A stretch of 64,000 nucleotides of DNA. Origin: Bacillus halotolerans (GTDB lineage Bacteria > Bacillota > Bacilli > Bacillales > Bacillaceae). Position 1 is the stretch's first letter; each line of letters starts with the position of its first letter. The notes beneath the pieces are model-generated. The model was not told where the DNA came from, ran no database searches, and saw only the letters and a program-made list of their open reading frames with translations. Positions 38,246 through 52,277 of this stretch are shown piece after piece. The translations under genes and the position numbers were made by a program. Location of the stretch: contig NZ_LPVF01000008.1 in assembly GCF_001517105.1 (NCBI RefSeq), positions 248,001-312,000 of the forward strand, in the 5' to 3' direction.

Positions 38246-39391
38246 CTATGACAATACTGCGAGCTGTTTTTCTTCTCCCCAGATGGACTCATACACAATG
38301 TCAACCAGGCTCGCTCTCGTCACAATTCCTATTAAACGGCGGTCTTCATCTACAACCGGCACGTACTTTACACCCCGTTTTAAAATTTTGTGTACTGTAT
38401 CCCGCAGCAGTGTTCCGCCCAAGACGGTATAGATGTCTTGATGAAGGACCTCGCCTACGAGCTCGGCTTTCTTCCGGCATTGATCAATGATTTCCACATC
38501 TACATAGCCTAGAAGAACATGGCTGTCATCTACCACCAGCAGCGAATCGACACGCTCCTGCCTCATCAGCTGGATCGCTTCAGAGAGCGTTTTATCCGCC
38601 GTAATGGTCACCGGGTGTGTACTCATCATTTGATCAACCCGCTCAACATCAGGACTTGATGACTGAATCAGGCGCTCTTTGCCGATAAACTCCTCAACAA
38701 ATGCATTTGCCGGATTTCTCAGAATATCATCAGGCGTTCCGATCTGCACAATCTCTCCGCCTTTTAAAATGACGATCCGGTCTGCTAGCTTAATCGCTTC
38801 ATCCATATCATGGGTAACAAATACGATGGTTTTATGTAAGGTTTTTTGCAGTTTTTTAAATTCTTCCTGAAGGGAATCCCTCGTAATCGGGTCAAGCGCC
38901 CCAAACGGTTCATCCATTAAGATAAGCGGCGGTTCCGCGGCAAGTGCCCGTAATACACCTATTCGCTGCTGCTGTCCCCCGCTTAATTCATGAGGATAAC
39001 GGTCTAAATATTCAGGTCCCATATCGACCAATTTTAAAAGCTCACGCGCACGTTCTTTCCGCTGCTGCTCCGGCCATTTCAGCAGCTTAGGCACAAGTGA
39101 AATGTTCTGCTGAATGGTCATATGGGGGAACAGTCCGATCTGCTGAATGACATAGCCGATCTTACGCCTGAGTTCTACCGGGTCCTGTTCCATCATGTTC
39201 TCGCCGTCAATAAAAATCTGACCGGCTGACGGCTCAATTAATCGGTTAATCATTTTCATCGTTGTCGTTTTTCCGCAGCCGCTTGGACCGATAAAACAAA
39301 TAAATTCACCTTTTTCAATTTCCAGATTCACGCTGTTCACAGCTTTTTTGCCGCCCTTATATGTTTTCGAGACATTTTTTAATGTCAGCAA
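38246..39391 (-). CDS. opuBA: Choline ABC transporter ATP-binding protein OpuBA
   Basis: OpuBA powers choline import. The 381-residue protein has an N-terminal ABC domain with Walker A GPSGCGKTT (near residue 38), signature LSGGQQQR, and Walker B LILMDEPFGALD, followed by two C-terminal CBS domains (about 255-370) that in this family sense ionic strength or nucleotides such as c-di-AMP. The start is a TTG at 39391 with GGAGGTG at 6-base spacing; upstream codons lack a site. It is the first gene of the operon and follows the promoter with the conserved inverted repeat. Confidence 0.95.
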   Translation of the reverse strand: MLTLKNVSKTYKGGKKAVNSVNLEIEKGEFICFIGPSGCGKTTTMKMINRLIEPSAGQIFIDGENMMEQDPVELRRKIGYVIQQIGLFPHMTIQQNISLVPKLLKWPEQQRKERARELLKLVDMGPEYLDRYPHELSGGQQQRIGVLRALAAEPPLILMDEPFGALDPITRDSLQEEFKKLQKTLHKTIVFVTHDMDEAIKLADRIVILKGGEIVQIGTPDDILRNPANAFVEEFIGKERLIQSSSPDVERVDQMMSTHPVTITADKTLSEAIQLMRQERVDSLLVVDDSHVLLGYVDVEIIDQCRKKAELVGEVLHQDIYTVLGGTLLRDTVHKILKRGVKYVPVVDEDRRLIGIVTRASLVDIVYESIWGEEKQLAVLS

Positions 39392-39467
39392 ACATCGCAC
39401 CTCCAAAATTAAATTCATTCAATTCGTTCAGTTCATATTTAATTTTTCAGATAATTGAATGCTTCCC

Positions 39468-39504
39468 ATTATAGAATAAAGTTTATAAAATAAAAAGTTT
39501 ACAA
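39468..39504 (-). promoter_or_regulatory. opuB promoter and GbsR-family operator candidate
   Basis: The inverted repeat TTATAAA-N8-TTTACAA at 39483-39504 overlaps the -35 region of a promoter whose -10 is TATAAT (39468-39473, minus strand). The same element lies at the same distance in front of opuC. A GbsR-type repressor (OpcR or its paralogue YvaV) is the likely ligand. Confidence 0.65.
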
Positions 39505-39675
39505 TTTGTTCATATTATTTATAAACTATGTGTAAACCCTGATTTACCCGTATTGACCGGTAATGATCTCCTTATTGCTCCAATTTCCTGCCAAATTCTA
39601 TGATTACAGCATTTCCGCCTCATCAAAAATGTGGTATATTGACATCGGAATTGTTAGCTGAAAGGATTGAAACTG

Positions 39676-40209
39676 TTGGATAAAGATCCGTTAACGATAA
39701 TTGAACAGACTGAAGACCACCTTATAGAAAGAATCGCGGAAAACATGCATGCATTTGGAATGCCCTCTACCGTTGGACGTGTGCTGGGCATTATTTATAT
39801 GAATCGCAAGCCGATGACGCTGACGGAATTATCAGAAGCGACCGGCATGAGCAAAACGCGAATGAGCCAGGTCGTGCGGGACATGCTCGATGCCAACATC
39901 GCCGAGAAGGTGTTCGAAAAGGGCGTGCGAAAAGACTTATACGATGTTGAAGAGGATTACTACCAAACCTTTATCACTCTGTTTACAGCCACTTGGAGCA
40001 AAGTCGTCAGCAAAAATAAAATGATGCATAAAAAACTCAACCGAGAGCTGCTCAGTATCTTGGATGGAGAGCTTTCTCCTGAAGCGGAAGAAAAGGTGAA
40101 TGAGCTGTTGAAGGAATTAAAGGAATGGCTCGACTATTACAATTGGCTCGGCCGTCTGATTGAGTTTTTTGAGAGTGAAGAGATTTTTAAATATGTGCCG
40201 AAACCGTAA
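39676..40209 (+). CDS. yvaV: GbsR-family transcriptional regulator YvaV
   Basis: YvaV is a 177-residue MarR-like winged-helix regulator of the GbsR family, 80 percent or more identical over its DNA-binding part to the OpcR protein encoded at 43944. The core LTELSEATGMSKTRMSQVVR is the recognition region, and the C-terminus ends FFESEEIFKYVPKP. I chose the TTG at 39676 because AAAGGA is 9 bases upstream; the TTG at 39667 directly abuts that site. It is divergent from opuB, whose control region it shares. In B. subtilis OpcR represses both opuB and opuC; whether YvaV acts on either is not settled by sequence. Confidence 0.87.
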   Translation: MDKDPLTIIEQTEDHLIERIAENMHAFGMPSTVGRVLGIIYMNRKPMTLTELSEATGMSKTRMSQVVRDMLDANIAEKVFEKGVRKDLYDVEEDYYQTFITLFTATWSKVVSKNKMMHKKLNRELLSILDGELSPEAEEKVNELLKELKEWLDYYNWLGRLIEFFESEEIFKYVPKP

Positions 40210-40241
40210 AAAACGCCCTGTCATGAACAAGGCGTTTTTTT
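40205..40241. terminator. Bidirectional terminator between yvaV and opuCD
   Basis: AAAACGCC and GGCGTTTT pair around a 13-nt loop with A/T tracts on both sides. Confidence 0.82.
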
Positions 40242-40245
40242 ATTA

Positions 40246-40917
40246 TTAAGCTGCACTGGCCAGTTTTTTCTTTTTCTTTTTAATCGGGCTTAACGCGCGT
40301 TCAAGCCAGCCCATGACCAAATCAGCTATCACCGCCATAAGGGCTGTCGGGATCGCGCCAGCTAATATAATCGCGGTCCCGTTTGTTGCGTTTGACCCCC
40401 TGACGATGATGTCTCCAAGGCCTCCGGCGCCGACAAATGTCCCGATGGCAGTAATGCCGATGGCAATGACGAGCGCGGTGCGGAGGCCGGCCATAATGAC
40501 AGAAAGCGCCAGCGGAAGCTCGACCATCCGCAGCACTTGAAACTTTGTCATACCCATCGCTTTTCCGGATTCAAGATAGGCATGTTCAATGCTGACAATG
40601 CCTGTGTACGTATTTCTGATGATCGGCAGCAGTGAATAAAGAAATAACGATAGAATGACCGTATTCGCGCCAAGCCCCATCACTAGCATCAGCACGGCCA
40701 GCATGGCGAGCGCCGGCACCGTCTGGATCACGTTCGTGACGGCGAAAACCCAGCCGCTTAATGTTCTGTACCTGGCAATCAGGATGCCAAGCGGAATGCC
40801 GACGATGGCCGCAAACAAAACGCCGTACACCGACATCAGAAAATGGCGGGAAAACTCTTGCAGCACATAACTGCCGTTTTGCGAATAGTAAGAGCCAAGC
40901 TGCTGTAATACTTCCAT
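40246..40917 (-). CDS. opuCD: Glycine betaine/carnitine/choline ABC permease OpuCD
   Basis: OpuCD is a membrane subunit of the broad-specificity osmoprotectant importer OpuC. It has 223 residues with about six helices, the coupling motif AYLESGKAMGMTKFQ near residue 112, and a lysine-rich end (PIKKKKKKLASAA). The ATG follows AGAGGCAG. It is the last gene of opuCA-CB-CC-CD. It differs from OpuBD mainly at the N-terminus and the last 20 residues. Confidence 0.95.
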   Translation of the reverse strand: MEVLQQLGSYYSQNGSYVLQEFSRHFLMSVYGVLFAAIVGIPLGILIARYRTLSGWVFAVTNVIQTVPALAMLAVLMLVMGLGANTVILSLFLYSLLPIIRNTYTGIVSIEHAYLESGKAMGMTKFQVLRMVELPLALSVIMAGLRTALVIAIGITAIGTFVGAGGLGDIIVRGSNATNGTAIILAGAIPTALMAVIADLVMGWLERALSPIKKKKKKLASAA

Positions 40918-40934
40918 TTGGTCTGCCTCTTTTC

Positions 40935-42519
<1,585 letters not shown>

Positions 42520-42540
42520 GTGTAAGAGCTCCTCCCCTGA

Positions 42541-43680
42541 TCAGATCGTCATTAGCTGGTTTTCCTCGCCCCATATGGAATCGTATACGATGTCCACAAG
42601 GCTCGCTCTTGTCACAATCCCTGCTAAATGGTGCTCTTCATCGACGACAGGAACATACTTGATCCCTTGCTTCAAAATTTTTCGGACTGTATCGCGAAGA
42701 AGCGCTCCTTTTTGCACGGTATACATATCCGAGCGGTACACATCACCAACAACGCTCGCTTTTTTGCGATTTTGATCAATGATTTCAACATCTACATATC
42801 CCTTCAGCACATTTTGCTCATCTACAACAAGCAGCGAGTCGACGCGTTTTTCTCTCATCAGCTGAATGGCCTGGGAAAGCGTTTTGTCCGCTGACACCGT
42901 CACTGGCGTTCTGTTCATCATCTGCTCAACCCGCTCAATTTCAGGCCTTGTCTGGATCAGGCGCTCTTTCCCGATAAATTCTTCTACAAATTCATTTGCC
43001 GGATTTCTGAGAATCTCATCAGGTGTGCCGACCTGAACGATTTCACCCGCTTTTAAAATCACAATCCGGTCAGCTAGCTTAATGGCTTCGTCCATGTCAT
43101 GTGTCACAAACACGATGGTTTTGTTTAACGTTCTCTGCAGTTTTTTAAATTCTTCCTGAAGGGAATCCCGCGTGATCGGGTCAAGCGCTCCGAACGGTTC
43201 ATCCATTAAAATGAGAGGGGGTTCCGCAGCCAGTGCGCGCAGCACGCCGATTCTTTGCTGCTGTCCGCCGCTGAGCTCGTGGGGATAACGGTCTAAATAT
43301 TCAGGGCCCATATCAACAAGCTTTAACAGCTCTCTCGCCCGTTCTTTCCGTTTTTCTTCAGGCCATTTCAGCAGTTTCGGAACGAGTGAAATGTTCTGCT
43401 GAATGGTCATGTGGGGAAACAAACCGATCTGCTGAATCACATAGCCGATTTTTCTCCGCAGTTCAACCGGGTCCTGTTCCATTATGTTATCTCCGTCGAT
43501 ATAGATCTTTCCTGACGACGGTTCAATCAGTCGATTAATCATCTTCATCGTCGTCGTTTTTCCGCAGCCGCTCGGGCCGATAAAACAGATAAATTCGCCC
43601 TTGGCAATATCTAAATCAATGCTGTTCACAGCTTTTTTGCCGCCTTTATATACTTTTGACACTTGTTCTAATTTCAGCAA
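42541..43680 (-). CDS. opuCA: Glycine betaine/carnitine/choline ABC ATP-binding protein OpuCA
   Basis: OpuCA drives OpuC import. The 379-residue protein has Walker A GPSGCGKTT, signature LSGGQQQR, Walker B LILMDEPFGALD, and two C-terminal CBS domains that bind c-di-AMP in related OpuCA proteins. The start is a TTG at 43680, preceded by GGAGGTG; the GTG at 43689 overlaps that site. It is the first gene of the operon, downstream of the promoter carrying the same inverted repeat as opuB. Confidence 0.95.
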   Translation of the reverse strand: MLKLEQVSKVYKGGKKAVNSIDLDIAKGEFICFIGPSGCGKTTTMKMINRLIEPSSGKIYIDGDNIMEQDPVELRRKIGYVIQQIGLFPHMTIQQNISLVPKLLKWPEEKRKERARELLKLVDMGPEYLDRYPHELSGGQQQRIGVLRALAAEPPLILMDEPFGALDPITRDSLQEEFKKLQRTLNKTIVFVTHDMDEAIKLADRIVILKAGEIVQVGTPDEILRNPANEFVEEFIGKERLIQTRPEIERVEQMMNRTPVTVSADKTLSQAIQLMREKRVDSLLVVDEQNVLKGYVDVEIIDQNRKKASVVGDVYRSDMYTVQKGALLRDTVRKILKQGIKYVPVVDEEHHLAGIVTRASLVDIVYDSIWGEENQLMTI

Positions 43681-43731
43681 TCCGTGCACCTCCGCAGGTT
43701 TCCGTTAATTTTTCTGAAAAGTATAATCTTT

Positions 43732-43768
43732 ATTATAATTTGAACTTTGTAAAATAAAAAGTTTACAA
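43732..43768 (-). promoter_or_regulatory. opuC promoter and GbsR-family operator candidate
   Basis: A perfect inverted repeat TTGTAAA-N8-TTTACAA at 43747-43768 overlaps the -35 of a promoter with -10 TATAAT (43732-43737, minus strand). It matches the opuB element in sequence, spacing and position. Confidence 0.68.
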
Positions 43769-43943
43769 TGTGTTGAAATTATATGTTATTTACAGATTAT
43801 TTATTGTTATGACTCAGGCAGAGAGGGTGTTCTTACAATTACGCCGGATACCTCTCGCTTCCTCCGCATACAGCTGTTTTCAACAACTGGCAGAAATATG
43901 ATATATTGACACCATCAATTGCCATTTGAAGGGATGATCAGCT

Positions 43944-44501
43944 GTGGAAAAAACTGCTCTCGACATCATTGAACATGCTGAAGAGCATCTCATCGAGAAG
44001 ATTGCCGAAAACATGCATACGTTTGGAATGCCTTCTACTGTCGGGCGTGTGCTCGGGATTATTTATATGAATCGAAAACCGATGACGTTAAGCGAGCTGT
44101 CAGAAGCAACAGGCATGAGCAAAACACGGATGAGCCAGGTCGTCCGTGAAATGATTGATGCCAACATTGCCGAAAAGGTGTTTGAAAAAGGCTTAAGAAA
44201 AGATCTTTACGACGTAGAGCAGGATTATTATCAAACCTTCATATCTTTATTTGCGGCGAACTGGACAAAGGTCGTGAGCAAAAACAAAGTGCTGTACAAA
44301 AAATTAAACCGAGAACTGACGGATCTTTTACAAAGGGACGAGCTTCCCCGAGAAGCCGAAGAGAAAGTCAATCAGCTGCTGAATGAATTAAGAGAATGGC
44401 TTCATTACTATGATTGGCTGAGCCGCTTAATTGAGTTTTTTGAGAGTGAAGAAGTATTTGAATACGTGCCGAAAACAGATCAAAGCAGCTCCCTGAAGTA
44501 A
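43944..44501 (+). CDS. opcR: GbsR-family repressor OpcR (YvbF)
   Basis: OpcR is a 185-residue MarR-like regulator that in B. subtilis represses opuB and opuC and moderates their osmotic induction. The winged helix carries LSELSEATGMSKTRMSQVVR, followed by a helical dimerisation part ending FFESEEVFEYVPKT. The start is a GTG at 43944 with GAAGGGATG upstream. It is divergent from opuCA. It is a paralogue of yvaV, showing that operon and regulator were duplicated together. Confidence 0.92.
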   Translation: MEKTALDIIEHAEEHLIEKIAENMHTFGMPSTVGRVLGIIYMNRKPMTLSELSEATGMSKTRMSQVVREMIDANIAEKVFEKGLRKDLYDVEQDYYQTFISLFAANWTKVVSKNKVLYKKLNRELTDLLQRDELPREAEEKVNQLLNELREWLHYYDWLSRLIEFFESEEVFEYVPKTDQSSSLK

Positions 44502-44516
44502 GGGAACTGCTTTTCT
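44480..44516 (+). terminator. opcR terminator
   Basis: GCAGCTCCCT and AGGGAACTGC pair around GAAGTA, followed by TTTT; the stem overlaps the end of opcR. The following gap to 44665 holds the yvbH promoter region and no gene that I can support. Confidence 0.7.
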
Positions 44517-44665
44517 GCATGATGAGATGAATATTGGCAACAGTATACTTCCTCCATGTGACATTGGCCTTACCAAGAGGCTGATTCTTCGCAAACGTTT
44601 ATAGCCGTTCGGAAACGCCGCATGCTACAATGAAGTGACTATGTAAATAGGAAGGATGTATCTAT

Positions 44666-45280
44666 ATGTTTAAGAAAATTGCAGCAGATGCACTCGGATT
44701 ATCAGATATCGGAAAAATTATCGAACCTCAGGATTATGACAAAACAGATGCTGATGACTATGTCATGCATGAAGACAACGAAAAAATTTATTTCCTGATT
44801 AAAACAAAAGCCGATGAATATTGCTTCACGAATCTGGCGCTGATCCATGTTGACGGCGAACGTGCCACTTCCTCTAAACGAACGCTGAAACGCTATCCTT
44901 ATTCCCAATATAAAATCTCTGATGTTTTTCTGGAAACCGCCGGGAAGGTCGATTTGGATGTTGAAATCAAGTTCAAGCTGGGCTCTGAACAATTTGACAT
45001 CGATGTGCATAAAGAGCAAATTGAAAAGCTGAAAGATTTGTATAAAGCCCTTCTCCGTATCTCTGAAACGATCTATGAAAATGACATTTTGATCAATCAG
45101 GCTGAACAAAGTCTGGAACGAGCAGTCACCATCCTTCAGCATACCCGCCCTGAGCACGTCAATATTGAAACACAATACAAAGAGCTGACCGAATTCGGGT
45201 TTACATGGGTCACTTCCGTCCGCTCGCAGTACCATATTAAAGATTTTGGTGACGTATTTGAAAAATATATGAATAACTAG
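44666..45280 (+). CDS. yvbH: Bacterial PH-domain protein YvbH
   Basis: YvbH is a 204-residue soluble protein. The first ~125 residues form a pleckstrin-homology-like domain (Pfam bacterial PH, PF08000), with FLIKTKADEYCFTNLALIHVD as a typical strand pair, followed by a helical C-terminal region. The structure of this family is known as an oligomeric ring, but no function is assigned. The ATG follows GGAAGGATG. I recall a MarC-like gene yvbG between opcR and yvbH in B. subtilis 168; only 164 bp separate them here, so it seems to be absent. Confidence 0.87.
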   Translation: MFKKIAADALGLSDIGKIIEPQDYDKTDADDYVMHEDNEKIYFLIKTKADEYCFTNLALIHVDGERATSSKRTLKRYPYSQYKISDVFLETAGKVDLDVEIKFKLGSEQFDIDVHKEQIEKLKDLYKALLRISETIYENDILINQAEQSLERAVTILQHTRPEHVNIETQYKELTEFGFTWVTSVRSQYHIKDFGDVFEKYMNN

Positions 45281-45324
45281 AAACAAGACACGAGTTCGCA
45301 TCTGGCAGCTCGTGTCTTGTTTCT
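45279..45324 (+). terminator. yvbH terminator hairpin
   Basis: A perfect 16-bp stem (AGAAACAAGACACGAG with its complement) around a 14-nt loop starts at the yvbH stop codon. There is no long T-run beyond the T-rich stem. Confidence 0.75.
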
Positions 45325-45441
45325 GATCCATAATCTTGGAGAAAATTTTTTGGCTGGATATTGGTTACTTTTCTACTTTTTTCTTTTATAATGACATTAT
45401 TAGTCTATTTTTCCTATATTACATGTAAAAGGAGTCATCAT

Positions 45442-46143
45442 ATGTTTTGTCCTCAATGCGGCCATCAAGCAGATGGCGGAAAGTTTTGTGAGAAATGCGG
45501 ATCGCCTCTTCCACGCCAAGCCGGCGAAAATCAAGGAGCACAAGCGGGAGCTGAAGCTGCAAAACAAGCAGCAAAGCAGTTTGGTTCATTTGTTCTGGCT
45601 GTTCTGAAACGCCCTTATCAGGAGTGCAAAACAACAGGCGGCGAACAGCTGATCAGCGGAATCATTACAATGGTGCTTTTCAGTTTACTAACTCCGCTGA
45701 TGTTTTATATTCTTTTTTCAGATGGTCCCGGCAGTGCGAGCTTTACAGAAATCTTTTTAAAGCCAACCATTTACTTTGCCCTTTTTATTTTCGGGTTGCA
45801 TGCATTGATCTTTTTTTCCTTAAAAATCGCGGGAAACCAAGTCTCATTTAAAGATTCACTCTCCAGATTTGGTGCGTTTCTTATTCCATTTACAGCTATT
45901 TTGATTCTTGCACTTCTATTGTTTTTATTACATACAGATCTTTGTTTCACCGTGTTAGCGATTGGTTTAATCGGCGCATTCTTCGCTATTCCCCCTGCGA
46001 TGCTGAGCAGTTACCAGCATTCGTATAAAGGAAAGGCTGATATCATTTACTCAACCATTGTGATTTATCTCATCACGTGCGTTGCGTTTCGGTTCATCAT
46101 CGAACATTATATTAAAGAAATTTTCCGTTATATCTTTTTTTAA
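45442..46143 (+). CDS. yvbI: Zinc-ribbon membrane protein YvbI
   Basis: YvbI is a 233-residue protein. It starts with a four-cysteine zinc ribbon (CPQCG and CEKCG, residues 3-20), then an alanine/glutamine linker, and about five transmembrane helices in the C-terminal 160 residues. This layout is that of zinc-ribbon plus DUF membrane proteins found beside YvbJ. The ATG at 45442 has AAAGGAG; the upstream part of the frame is hydrophobic but lacks a site. It is convergent with yvbJ, whose product also begins with a zinc ribbon. Confidence 0.82.
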   Translation: MFCPQCGHQADGGKFCEKCGSPLPRQAGENQGAQAGAEAAKQAAKQFGSFVLAVLKRPYQECKTTGGEQLISGIITMVLFSLLTPLMFYILFSDGPGSASFTEIFLKPTIYFALFIFGLHALIFFSLKIAGNQVSFKDSLSRFGAFLIPFTAILILALLLFLLHTDLCFTVLAIGLIGAFFAIPPAMLSSYQHSYKGKADIIYSTIVIYLITCVAFRFIIEHYIKEIFRYIFF

Positions 46144-46184
46144 AAAACACCCCCATCGCCTGCTGGTGATGGGGGTTTGTTTTT
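46144..46184. terminator. Bidirectional terminator between yvbI and yvbJ
   Basis: CACCCCCATCGCC and the complementary GGTGATGGGGGT form a GC-rich stem with A-rich and T-rich flanks. Confidence 0.85.
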
Positions 46185-48000
46185 ATTGAATAGATGTTAA
46201 ATAGATTCTTCCGTCTTTCACTACGCCGGTGTAGGTCCAGTTGTATGTTCTGCGCTTTGTACTGCCGCCTGATTTTGTAATATCAAATTCTTCATATGTT
46301 TTAATTGTGATAGTCGAGCCGCTTTGATTAAAGCTTTTTACCTCTACATCAATAAATACTTCAGTCGTTCCCTCGCTGTACAGCTTCTTAACCAATTTCT
46401 GCTGATCATTATATAATGAACTTCCTTTTTCCAGATTGCCTTCCATGACCGCAAACTCATTTAAATTCACTGCGGTTGATTGATTTGTCAGATAACTAAC
46501 CATAAATGATGTCACTTGTTCATCCGTGACATCGCCGGTCGATGGGCTTACGCTTGCTTTCTTGCCTTTTGCGTCCGCCCAGGCTGACGTGTACGTCTCT
46601 GCATGATCATTTTTTATTTTCTTTATGTTTGTTCCGGCAGAATCAAAAGTTGATTCCGCATCTTCGAACATCCACTTTTTCTGTTTTTTATCATATGAAA
46701 GCAGATATTCATAGCTCGGGCTTTCATCCGACATTTCAGGTTTCGTATAGTCATTATAATTAGCCGACTGGTGAAGTTCTTTTCCTTTTACCGTCGCCTG
46801 CCATGTACCGTCATTCTTCTGGGATAGAGCAAATGTATCCAAATCAAAGTCTGTTTCCAGATATTTATCTTTTAAGTAAGAATCCGTGTTTTTCATCGAG
46901 TCCACGTTCTCTTTTACTTCGGCTTTCCAACTGGCACTTGCCTCTGTCATCTGAGCTGTATTTCCATCAGAAAGCGCTTTGGAATATTGCTTCGTCGTTT
47001 TGACAATCGTGTTCATGATTGTTTCTTGTGTGTCTTGGTCAGGAATTAACGTTAACTCCATTTCTTTGCTATCAATCGGCACACCCGCTGTTTTTGTCTT
47101 TCCCCACGGAAACTCCGCTTCGACCGCAGCTGTCATTGATCCGTCTGTCAGAAGCGGGCCGTATGTGACAGATTTGAACGGATCCTTATGGATGGATTTA
47201 CCGTTAATCAGCAATTCTCCCTTTCCATCCTTCATGTCGTCCGCTAAGCTGAATGTTACATTATCTGCTTCCAATGAAAGATCAACACGAAAGCTGTTGT
47301 CACCAACCGCCTGAATGTCTTCCTTTTTCACAAGATCGACTACATCGTTTTTCAGTTTGGCTGAGACTGTATATTCGCCTGGAATGTACGGTCCGAGGGT
47401 TTGTGCTTGATCTGCTTTCTTTACAGATCCGGCTTCCTCTTTATTCACATAGAGATCGGTATTTTTATAATTGCTGGTTACTTCAAAATAAACAGGTGCT
47501 ATCTTTAAATCATAATGGTCAAATACTAGCAAGCTTTTCCCGTCTTTCTCCGCGTATACAATATCCTTTTGGACTGTTTCAGCACGCAGCGATGAAAAAA
47601 GCTCATCTTTTTTGTCAGGATGATCCTTTAAATATGTAAGAAACGGCTTTACGTTTTGTTTAGTAAGCTTGAGCCTGTCATTTGCCGGCGTTAGCAGCGT
47701 AGCGATTTGGTCTTTATCCTCATCATTTACAGCCTGCTCAAATTTGTCGACTAACCTGTCCTTAGAAGTAAGGTACGCTCCGGTTTTATATGCGGCGAAT
47801 AATATGACGCACGCTGCGGCAATGCTGCTCCATAACATGATGGTTTTCTTAGGGATTGGTTTTCGCGGAGCCTGCCTCGTTTCAGCAGTGCTTGCTGTTT
47901 CTTGATTTGCCTGTCTGCTGCTCCCTCCGATCGGGGTGCCGCATTCTTTACAAAACTTGGCTCCTTCATTATTTTTTTGACCGCATTCCTTACAAAACAT
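46183..48000 (-). CDS. yvbJ: TcaA-like zinc-ribbon membrane protein YvbJ
   Basis: YvbJ is a 605-residue protein with an N-terminal zinc ribbon (CKECG and CKECG, residues 3-20), a single transmembrane helix (about 52-72) and a large extracytoplasmic part. The architecture is that of Staphylococcus TcaA, whose extracellular part includes repeated domains and a C-terminal NTF2-like domain (here from about residue 480 on). TcaA influences glycopeptide susceptibility; for YvbJ no function is proved. The ATG follows AGGAGGAAA. It is transcribed alone. Confidence 0.85.
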   Translation of the reverse strand: MFCKECGQKNNEGAKFCKECGTPIGGSSRQANQETASTAETRQAPRKPIPKKTIMLWSSIAAACVILFAAYKTGAYLTSKDRLVDKFEQAVNDEDKDQIATLLTPANDRLKLTKQNVKPFLTYLKDHPDKKDELFSSLRAETVQKDIVYAEKDGKSLLVFDHYDLKIAPVYFEVTSNYKNTDLYVNKEEAGSVKKADQAQTLGPYIPGEYTVSAKLKNDVVDLVKKEDIQAVGDNSFRVDLSLEADNVTFSLADDMKDGKGELLINGKSIHKDPFKSVTYGPLLTDGSMTAAVEAEFPWGKTKTAGVPIDSKEMELTLIPDQDTQETIMNTIVKTTKQYSKALSDGNTAQMTEASASWKAEVKENVDSMKNTDSYLKDKYLETDFDLDTFALSQKNDGTWQATVKGKELHQSANYNDYTKPEMSDESPSYEYLLSYDKKQKKWMFEDAESTFDSAGTNIKKIKNDHAETYTSAWADAKGKKASVSPSTGDVTDEQVTSFMVSYLTNQSTAVNLNEFAVMEGNLEKGSSLYNDQQKLVKKLYSEGTTEVFIDVEVKSFNQSGSTITIKTYEEFDITKSGGSTKRRTYNWTYTGVVKDGRIYLTSIQ

Positions 48001-48126
48001 GTGACTTTCCTCCTATTTTTTATCCACTATTTTGTACAGATTTCCTATGTTACATATTTTATAATAGAATGGTATGAAATTGGAGGAAATCATGAAAATA
48101 TCTCTATAAACATATGAAAAGGTGGA

Positions 48127-48594
48127 ATGAACGTGCAACAACTCACCATCCAAAAAGCAATAAACTATGATCAAGCGCTGTATGACCTTCTGCTGCTCGC
48201 CGATCCGTCAAAAGAAATCGTTGATGAATACATTGCCAGAGGAGAATGCTACACAGCTTATATATCGGGCGAATTAGCCGGTGTATACGTGATCATTACA
48301 ACTAGACCGCAAACTGTAGAAATCGTTAACATCGCAGTAAAAGAAACAATGCAAAAACAGGGCATTGGTAAGCTTCTTATCCGCGACGCCATCGAAAAAG
48401 CAAAACATATGGGAGCAAAGGTGATTGAGATTGGCACTGGAAATTCCAGCATCCATCAGCTGTCTCTTTACCAAAAATGCGGGTTCCGTATACAGGCGAT
48501 CGACCATGATTTTTTTATCAGACACTACGATGAGGAGATCTTTGAAAACGGCATTCAATGCCGGGATATGGTAAGGCTTTATTTGGATCTCTAA
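48127..48594 (+). CDS. yvbK: GNAT-family N-acetyltransferase YvbK
   Basis: YvbK is a 155-residue acetyltransferase of the GNAT fold. The acetyl-CoA motif A reads KQGIGKLLIRDAIEKAK (Q/R-X-X-G-X-G/A) near residue 78, and motif B with YQKCGFR is near 118. The substrate is unknown. The ATG at 48127 follows AAAAGGTGG closely; a GTG at 48133 has better spacing and would make the protein two residues shorter. It is divergent from yvbJ and convergent with eno. Confidence 0.85.
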   Translation: MNVQQLTIQKAINYDQALYDLLLLADPSKEIVDEYIARGECYTAYISGELAGVYVIITTRPQTVEIVNIAVKETMQKQGIGKLLIRDAIEKAKHMGAKVIEIGTGNSSIHQLSLYQKCGFRIQAIDHDFFIRHYDEEIFENGIQCRDMVRLYLDL

Positions 48595-48601
48595 AAGCAC
48601 A

Positions 48602-48637
48602 AAAAAGCCGCCGAGACATATCTCGGCGGTCCTTTTA

Positions 48638-48638
<1 letters not shown>
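48602..48638. terminator. Terminator between yvbK and eno
   Basis: GCCGCCGAGA and TCTCGGCGGT form a strong GC stem with loop CATA. A/T runs on both sides let it end both yvbK and the glycolytic operon. Confidence 0.9.
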
Positions 48639-52271
<3,633 letters not shown>

Positions 52272-52277
52272 TTAAAA

